From positions 3,119,501 to 3,183,500 of the forward strand of contig NZ_CP044011.1 in the NCBI RefSeq assembly GCF_016864555.1: 64,000 bases of DNA, in the 5' to 3' direction. Below the pieces are notes generated by a model. It searched no databases, was not told where the DNA came from, and saw only the letters and a list, made by a program, of their open reading frames with translations. This document shows, piece by piece, positions 58,522 through 64,000 of the stretch. Made by a program: the position numbers and the translations under genes. The first letter of the stretch is position 1. Every line of letters begins with the position of its first letter. The stretch comes from Sinorhizobium sp. BG8 (GTDB lineage: Bacteria > Pseudomonadota > Alphaproteobacteria > Rhizobiales > Rhizobiaceae).

Positions 58522-60462
58522 GTGGAGATGGCCTTGGTCCTCTTTAATTCCGCTGCCGTGGTGGCACCTGCAGACGACACACTTGTCGTCTCTTCCGGTC
58601 TTTCGGGCCGCTATACACGAGCACTGGCCATCCTCCGGTCCGTCGCCGCGACGTCGCTTCTCGCGATCCTGACAGTCGTCGCAGTTGAACTGATCACACG
58701 GGAATCCTTCGAGCAGACATTCGGCTTCTTTACGAGTGTTTCCCGCCCGGCATGGACGACCTGCACCCTGTTTCTGCTTGTCTACCTGACCGTCGACGCC
58801 CTCATCGGCCGCAAGCACAAGGCCGTTCTCATCGTTGCGCCGCTCACGCTTCTGACAGCCTTCATCTCCCAGCAGAAGCAGATCTACCTGACTGACCCCC
58901 TCTATCCGACCGACGTCTTCTTCGGCCGCCAGATCCTCGAACTCATGCCCGTGCTGGTCAAGGATCGCCCCTGGACCGCCGTGTTGCTCGCCGTTGGCGT
59001 CATCGTCGCCGTGTGTGCGTTGATTGGGGTGTGGGTCTATGCATGGCGCAGTTTCCCGCGCCTGACGCTGAAGGCGCGTGCTGCGCGCCTCGCCATCGCC
59101 CTTCCGCTGCTTGCCGGATTCGGCTCGATCATGGACTACAACCAGTTCTCCACGATCAGGGACCGGCTGCAGGTCATCCCGATCATGTGGGACCAGACGG
59201 AGAACTACCTGCACAACGGCTTCGTCATGGCCTTCCTGATCAACCTGCCGATGGCCAACATCCATGCGCCCGCAGGCTACATGACGGATGCAATCGACCG
59301 CATCGGCTCCGATCCCCTGCCGGCCGGCACGTCCCACCGCACCAAGCCGGATGTGATCGTGCTCATGAGCGAGTCGCTCTGGGATCCGACGAAGCTGACC
59401 AACCTGAAGCTCAATCCCGACCCGATGCCGGTAATCCGCTCCAACCAGTCCGGCTCGGTCTTCTCGCCGGAATTCGGCGGCCTGACCGCAAACATCGAGT
59501 TCGAGGCGCTTACCGGCTTCTCCAACGCCTTCCTGCCGACCGGCAGCATTCCCTACCAGCAGTACGTCCGCAATCCGATCCCCTCGCTTGCCACCTTCTT
59601 CCGTGGCGAAGGCTATACCTCGCGTGCCATCCATCCTTTCCAGGGCTGGTTCTGGAACCGCACCGCCGTCTACAAGGCATTCGGCTTCGAGACGTTCAAG
59701 GCGGAGCCGGACATGCCGGTCATGCCGAAGCGCGGCATCTTCACCGCGGACGAGGCGCTCACCAAGGAGATCATCCGCGAGGCCGACCAGCAGGAGAATC
59801 CCTTCTTCTTCTTTACCGTGACGCTGCAGGGCCACGGCCCCTATGAAGCGAACCGCTACGCGAAGAACACGATCGGCATCGACGGCAACCTGCCCTTTGC
59901 GGATCGCCAGGTGCTCTCAACCTATGCCCAGGGTGTCAAGGAAGCCGACGACAGCCTGAAGATGCTGATGGACTGGGCAAGCCAGCGCGACCGCGAGACG
60001 ATCATCGTGATCTTCGGCGACCACCTGCCGCCGCTCAACACCGTCTACACCTCGACCGGCTACATGAACGACATCACCGCGTCGCGCAAAGGCACGACCG
60101 AGCAGATGAAGAAGGAGCACGAAACCCCGCTGATGATCTGGTCCAACAAGACCGGCGCAGTGAAGGACATCGGCACCATCAGCCCGGCCTTCCTCTCCTA
60201 TCATATCCTGAAGGCCTCGGGCTTCGAGCACCCCTACTACACCGGCTTCCTCGGCCGGGTGCATGAGCGCTACGACGTCATCGACCGCTACATGCTGGTC
60301 GATGCGAAGGGCAAGGGCCGCCCCGACTGGGCACGCAAGAAGAACATCGATCCCGTGATCCGCGACTACCGGTTCCTGCAGCACGACATCATGTTCGGGA
60401 AGCAGTACGGTCTGGAACGCTTCTTCCAGTCCCATGCCGACCTGCTGGCCGCCGGTTCCTGA
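58522..60462 (+). CDS. LTA synthase/sulfatase-like phosphoglycerol transferase
   Basis: 646 residues. Five membrane helices at the N-terminus (about 38-190) carry an extracytoplasmic alkaline-phosphatase-fold domain (about 270-610). The metal and nucleophile motifs are LMSESLWDPT, GGLTANIEFEAL (threonine nucleophile), LQGHGPY and IFGDHLPPL. Gram-negative members such as OpgB add phosphoglycerol to periplasmic glucans; in rhizobia cyclic beta-1,2-glucan is a plausible acceptor. The start is taken as GTG 58522, with ATG 58528 as alternative; no clear Shine-Dalgarno site precedes either. Confidence 0.82.
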   Translation: MEMALVLFNSAAVVAPADDTLVVSSGLSGRYTRALAILRSVAATSLLAILTVVAVELITRESFEQTFGFFTSVSRPAWTTCTLFLLVYLTVDALIGRKHKAVLIVAPLTLLTAFISQQKQIYLTDPLYPTDVFFGRQILELMPVLVKDRPWTAVLLAVGVIVAVCALIGVWVYAWRSFPRLTLKARAARLAIALPLLAGFGSIMDYNQFSTIRDRLQVIPIMWDQTENYLHNGFVMAFLINLPMANIHAPAGYMTDAIDRIGSDPLPAGTSHRTKPDVIVLMSESLWDPTKLTNLKLNPDPMPVIRSNQSGSVFSPEFGGLTANIEFEALTGFSNAFLPTGSIPYQQYVRNPIPSLATFFRGEGYTSRAIHPFQGWFWNRTAVYKAFGFETFKAEPDMPVMPKRGIFTADEALTKEIIREADQQENPFFFFTVTLQGHGPYEANRYAKNTIGIDGNLPFADRQVLSTYAQGVKEADDSLKMLMDWASQRDRETIIVIFGDHLPPLNTVYTSTGYMNDITASRKGTTEQMKKEHETPLMIWSNKTGAVKDIGTISPAFLSYHILKASGFEHPYYTGFLGRVHERYDVIDRYMLVDAKGKGRPDWARKKNIDPVIRDYRFLQHDIMFGKQYGLERFFQSHADLLAAGS

Positions 60463-60496
60463 CCGGCCCACCAAGGGCTCGCATACGATCATTCAC

Positions 60497-60530
60497 AAGG
60501 GCTTCGCGGATAGCGAGGCCCTTTTGCTTT
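60497..60530 (+). terminator. Intrinsic terminator of the phosphoglycerol transferase gene
   Basis: Imperfect 11-bp stem AAGGGCTTCGC/GCGAGGCCCTT (60497-60507 with 60513-60523), then TTTGCTTT. It lies 35 bp past the stop. Confidence 0.8.
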
Positions 60531-60578
60531 CAGGCTACCGCGCTTCCTTGCATGTCCGGCGCACGTGGCCGGGCCCAG

Positions 60579-60980
60579 TCAGCGATAGTTTCCCTCGTAC
60601 TGGGGTAGCCCGTCGTCGAGATCGTAGTAGTCGCCCTTGTCGGCGCAGTAGATATGGAGGCTGATCTCGAAACCGGTCGGCTTGTCGAAAGCGCCAGCCA
60701 TGATCGAGGTGGTGTCGCTGCCATCGCCCTTCCAGAACAGGGCTGACCCACAGGTCTTGCAGAAGCCCCGCGCCGCCATCTCGCTTGCCCGGTACCATGT
60801 CACGTTGTCGCTTCCCTCCACCTCCAGGTGGTCGTCCCGGGCGTTGGTCGCCGCATAGAAGTGACCGGTCTGCCGCCGGCACTGGCTGCAATGGCAAGCG
60901 ATGACCTCGCGCAATGGCCCGCGCGTGCGAAAACGGACAGCACCGCAAAGGCAGTGACCGGTGTGGAGGACTTCTTCCAT
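60579..60980 (-). CDS. GFA (glutathione-dependent formaldehyde-activating-like) family protein
   Basis: 133-residue CENP-V/GFA-domain protein. Zinc-binding cysteines are in HCLCGAVRF, CHCSQCRR and CKTCGSALFW. Only some members act on S-hydroxymethylglutathione; no formaldehyde genes are adjacent, so the role is unknown. The ATG at 60980 has TGGAG six bases upstream; a GTG one codon earlier is less well placed. It lies just downstream of the aroG terminator and is on the same strand. Confidence 0.88.
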   Translation of the reverse strand: MEEVLHTGHCLCGAVRFRTRGPLREVIACHCSQCRRQTGHFYAATNARDDHLEVEGSDNVTWYRASEMAARGFCKTCGSALFWKGDGSDTTSIMAGAFDKPTGFEISLHIYCADKGDYYDLDDGLPQYEGNYR

Positions 60981-60998
60981 CACAATCTCCAGACATAG

Positions 60999-61032
60999 AA
61001 AAACCGGGCCAGCTTCGGCAGCCGGCCCGGTT
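60999..61032 (-). terminator. Intrinsic terminator of aroG
   Basis: Stem AACCGGGCC/GGCCCGGTT (61002-61010 with 61024-61032), 13-base loop, then TTTTTC on the minus strand. It lies 64 bp past the aroG stop. Confidence 0.88.
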
Positions 61033-61096
61033 CTGTCAATTTCAGAATGTGCAACCTCACGATCAGCGCTGCTGAACGGATGAGGGTGATCCGCGA

Positions 61097-62470
61097 TCAG
61101 CCGTTGACGACCAGCCGCTTCTCGTCACGTCCGCCCTTCATCCGCTCGGCGAGCAGGAAGGCAAGCTCGAGCGCCTGGTCGGCGTTGAGCCGCGGATCGC
61201 AGTGCGTGTGGTACCGGTCGGCGAGATCGTCGCCGGACAGTGCCCGCGCACCGCCCGTGCACTCTGTCACGTCGTTGCCGGTCATCTCGATATGGATGCC
61301 GCCCGGATGCGTGCCCTCGGCGCGGTGGATCTGGAAGAAGCTTTCGACTTCCGACAGGATCCGCTCGAAGGGGCGGGTCTTGTAGTTGTTGAGCGTGATC
61401 GTGTTGCCGTGCATCGGATCGCAGGACCAGACGACCTTCTTGCCTTCACGCTCGACGGCACGGATCAGCCGCGGCAGGTTTTCGGCAACCTTGTCGTGGC
61501 CGAAGCGGCAGATCAGCGTCAGGCGTCCGGCCTCGTTCTGCGGATTGAGCAAGTCGATCAGTTCGAGCAGGCCGTCGCCGGTCAGCGAAGGACCGCACTT
61601 GAGGCCGATCGGGTTCTTGATGCCGCGGCAGTACTCGATGTGCGCATGATCGGCCTGGCGCGTGCGGTCGCCGATCCAGATCATGTGACCGGAGGTGGCG
61701 TACCAGTCGCCGGACGTCGAATCCACGCGCGTCAGCGCCTGCTCGTAGCCGAGCAGCAGCGCCTCGTGGCTGGTGAAGAAATCCGTCTCGCGCAGGCTCG
61801 GATGGTTTTCCGAGCTGATGCCGATGGCCTTCATGAAGTCCATCGTCTCGGAAATCCGGTCGGCAAGCTTGCGGTAGCGCTCGGCCTGCGGGGAATCCTT
61901 GACGAAGCCGAGCATCCACTGGTGCACGTTCTCGAGGTTGGCATAGCCACCCATCGCGAAGGCGCGCAGCAGGTTCAGCGTCGCGGCCGACTGGCGATAG
62001 GCCATGATCTGCCGTTCCGGATTGGGAATCCGGGACTCCTCGTTGAACTCGATGCCGTTGATGATGTCGCCGCGGTAGGAAGGCAGCGTCACGTCACCCT
62101 GCTTCTCCACGTTGGAGGAGCGCGGCTTGGCGAACTGGCCCGCGATGCGGCCGACCTTGACGACCGGCTGCTGGGCGCCGAACGTCAGCACGACCGCCAT
62201 CTGCAGGAAGGCACGGAAGAAGTCACGGATCGTATCCGCACCGTGCTCGGCAAAGCTCTCTGCGCAATCACCGCCCTGAAGAAGGAATCCCTTGCCTTCC
62301 GACACGCTGGCAAGCGCGCTCTTCAGCCGCCGTGCCTCGCCGGCGAAGACGAGCGGAGGAAATTTCGCAAGACGCTCTTCCGTCTGGGAAAGCGCTTCCT
62401 GATCCGGGTAGTCCGGAACCTGCTGGATCGGCTTCTGCCTCCAGCTGCTTGGAGTCCAATTCTGTGCCAT
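61097..62470 (-). CDS. aroG: Class II DAHP synthase
   Basis: Condenses phosphoenolpyruvate and erythrose 4-phosphate in the first step of the shikimate pathway. At 457 residues it is the plant-like class II enzyme, with [11 protein letters not shown] (about 65), the metal ligand cysteine in that segment, [19 protein letters not shown] and the C-terminal [14 protein letters not shown]. The ATG at 62470 follows AGGTGAG. Class II enzymes of this type are the usual ones in rhizobia. No leader peptide or attenuator is obvious in the 290 bp before it. Confidence 0.95.
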   Translation of the reverse strand: MAQNWTPSSWRQKPIQQVPDYPDQEALSQTEERLAKFPPLVFAGEARRLKSALASVSEGKGFLLQGGDCAESFAEHGADTIRDFFRAFLQMAVVLTFGAQQPVVKVGRIAGQFAKPRSSNVEKQGDVTLPSYRGDIINGIEFNEESRIPNPERQIMAYRQSAATLNLLRAFAMGGYANLENVHQWMLGFVKDSPQAERYRKLADRISETMDFMKAIGISSENHPSLRETDFFTSHEALLLGYEQALTRVDSTSGDWYATSGHMIWIGDRTRQADHAHIEYCRGIKNPIGLKCGPSLTGDGLLELIDLLNPQNEAGRLTLICRFGHDKVAENLPRLIRAVEREGKKVVWSCDPMHGNTITLNNYKTRPFERILSEVESFFQIHRAEGTHPGGIHIEMTGNDVTECTGGARALSGDDLADRYHTHCDPRLNADQALELAFLLAERMKGGRDEKRLVVNG

Positions 62471-62760
62471 CGTACTCACCTGTCGTCCTGCACCCGAATG
62501 ATGTCGGATGCCCCGTCGTTCTTGTGGTTGCGGGCTTATAAACCGTTAGATGGGTCTTGCATAGCCGCTCTTCCAGCTTCCCGAGAGAACGTTTTTATCG
62601 AGCCCCGGGCACTCCCGGCAGGAACGTTCGAACGCGCTGACAAGCACGAACAAGTGATCAGGATAGCAGCCTGGTGTCACAGCTCCCTCAGATCCAACCT
62701 GAGGAAACCCTCGCAGCACAATGGAAAACGCTCAAAATCCGCGGACGCGCCGCGCGACTT

Positions 62761-64000
62761 CTATATGCGCTCGCCGTTTTTGATCCGGTAGCTCGGCTGG
62801 TACATGGTCACCAGCTCCTCGGCGGCCGTTGGGTGAACGGCCATCGTGCGGTCGAAATCATCCTTGGTGCTTCCGGCCTTCAGCGAAATGCCGAGAAGCT
62901 GCGCCATCTCGCCGGCATCGTGTCCCAGCACGTGGGCACCGACGACCTTTCGGTCCGCGGCGTTGACGACGAGTTTCATGATCATCCTCTCCGCCCGTCC
63001 GGAAAGCGTGGCCTTCATCGGTCGGAACTCGGCGCGGTAGACCTCCAGTTCCTCGAAGCGCTTTGCGGCCGCCTCCTCGGTCATGCCAACAGTGCCGATT
63101 TCGGGCTGCGAGAACACCGCGGTCGCGATGAGGTCGTGATCCGGGGAGACCGTGCGCCCCTTGTATTCGGTTTCGATGAAGCACATCGCTTCATGGATGG
63201 CGACGGGAGTAAGCTGGACGCGATCGGTCACGTCGCCGAGCGCAAAGATGCCAGGCACGTTGGTGCGGGAGTATTCGTCCACGATGATCGCGCCCTTTTC
63301 GTCGATGGCGACGCCCGCGGCCTCCAGTCCCAGTCCGGTCGTGTTCGGGACGCGGCCGAGCGCCAGCATCACCTGATCCACAAGGATTGTGCCATGGCTG
63401 CGCGTGGAGACCTCCCGACGCCCATCCTCGGCTTGTTTCACCGACTGCATCAGGTCTTCGCAAAGAATCCGGATGCCCTTCGCTTCCATCGCTGCGTGAA
63501 GGCCGCGCCTTAGGTCGTTGTCGAAGCGCGACAGGATCTCCTTGCCGCGATAGATCAAGGTGGTCTCGACACCGAGCCCGTGGAAAATGTTGGCGAACTC
63601 GACCGCAATATAGCCGCCGCCGGCGATCAGGATCGACTTCGGAAGCTCGGGAAGGTCGAAGGCTTCGTTCGAGGTGATGCAGAGGTCACGTCCGGGAAGG
63701 TCTGAATGCGGCGTCGGATGCCCGCCGACGGCAATCACGATGCGCTCCGCGGTCACGACCTTGTCCGTTGCCGTCAGGCGGATCGAATTCGGGCCCACCA
63801 GCACGGCGCGGGTCGAAAGCAGTTCGACGCCGGCGTTCTCGAGACCCTTGCGGTAGAGACCTTCCAGCCGGGTGATCTCTTTCTCCTTGGCCTCGACGAG
63901 GCTGCGCCAGTCGAATCGGGTCTCGCCGACATGCCAGCCGAAGCCCGCGGCGTCCTCGAAATGCTCGTGGAACTGCGACGCGTAGACATAGAGCTTCTTC
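62761..64000 (-). CDS. gor: Glutathione reductase (N-terminus cut by window edge)
   Basis: NADPH-dependent flavoprotein that keeps glutathione reduced. The 413 residues present hold the NADPH domain (ILIAGGGYIAVEFANIF), FAD-contact GIFALGDVTDR and the dimerisation domain with the active-site pair in MAVHPTAAEE. The window begins just after the redox motif: the first residues (KKLYVYASQFHEHF) are those that normally follow GCVPKK, so the reactive cysteines and the FAD-binding N-terminus (about 50 residues) are off the right edge. It lies 290 bp upstream of aroG on the same strand. Confidence 0.95.
   Translation of the reverse strand, partial: KKLYVYASQFHEHFEDAAGFGWHVGETRFDWRSLVEAKEKEITRLEGLYRKGLENAGVELLSTRAVLVGPNSIRLTATDKVVTAERIVIAVGGHPTPHSDLPGRDLCITSNEAFDLPELPKSILIAGGGYIAVEFANIFHGLGVETTLIYRGKEILSRFDNDLRRGLHAAMEAKGIRILCEDLMQSVKQAEDGRREVSTRSHGTILVDQVMLALGRVPNTTGLGLEAAGVAIDEKGAIIVDEYSRTNVPGIFALGDVTDRVQLTPVAIHEAMCFIETEYKGRTVSPDHDLIATAVFSQPEIGTVGMTEEAAAKRFEELEVYRAEFRPMKATLSGRAERMIMKLVVNAADRKVVGAHVLGHDAGEMAQLLGISLKAGSTKDDFDRTMAVHPTAAEELVTMYQPSYRIKNGERI

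Noticed and set aside
62471-62760. Leader peptide or attenuator before aroG
   Set aside because: No short frame rich in aromatic codons and no terminator-antiterminator pair is visible.

Overview
The window is a stretch of chromosomal core genome from an alphaproteobacterium of the family Rhizobiaceae (Sinorhizobium/Rhizobium/Agrobacterium type). The evidence is high GC, a CckA hybrid kinase, a DksA with a degenerate zinc finger, a recA operator of the rhizobial GAAC-N7-GTAC form, a mannosylfructose operon (mfpsA-mfppB) like that of Agrobacterium, a 2047-residue Growth Pole Ring (GPR/RgsE) protein, and bluB under a cobalamin riboswitch. I see no rRNA, tRNA, CRISPR array, insertion sequence or prophage. 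The genus cannot be fixed from the sequence alone.

Layout. 1-13 kb: ttcA (cut by the left edge), glsA, rpsD, a TerC membrane protein, a HerA-like ATPase, murI and a TrmJ-type methyltransferase, a small exported protein, icd, mfpsA-mfppB and a diguanylate cyclase. 13-25 kb: alaS, recA, psuK (frameshifted) with psuG, cckA, a FliO-like protein, dksA and a SixA-like phosphatase. 25-33 kb: ycjX (frameshifted) with ycjF, an exported protein, folP (frameshifted)-folB-folK, a DUF922 protein, a candidate anti-Shine-Dalgarno small RNA, a ferredoxin with a ferredoxin-reductase-like protein lacking its NADPH domain, and a small Hpt protein. 33.9-40 kb: gpr. 40-45 kb: a Mla/MCE lipid-transport operon with a STAS-MlaE fusion and an auxiliary lipoprotein. 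44.6-51.5 kb: dgcA-like epimerase, MFS transporter, LpxH-like phosphoesterase, malic enzyme, PhyH-type dioxygenase. 51.8-64 kb: DUF2865 protein, bluB with riboswitch, CHASE4-like GGDEF protein, TolB-like propeller with nadE, an LTA-synthase-like transferase, a GFA protein, class II DAHP synthase and glutathione reductase (cut by the right edge).

Most genes are housekeeping: translation, cell wall, folate, NAD, B12, aromatic amino acids, TCA/C4 metabolism, SOS and cell-cycle control. Clear intrinsic terminators follow many units.

Points deserving a second look: the small RNA with a looped CUCCUCCC motif at about 31.6 kb; the reductase-like protein that has lost one whole Rossmann domain next to a ferredoxin; twelve exact-length 22-residue repeats in GPR; and three single-base deletions, each in a G/C homopolymer of an otherwise intact conserved gene (psuK, ycjX, folP). 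The last pattern looks more like sequencing error than real gene decay.
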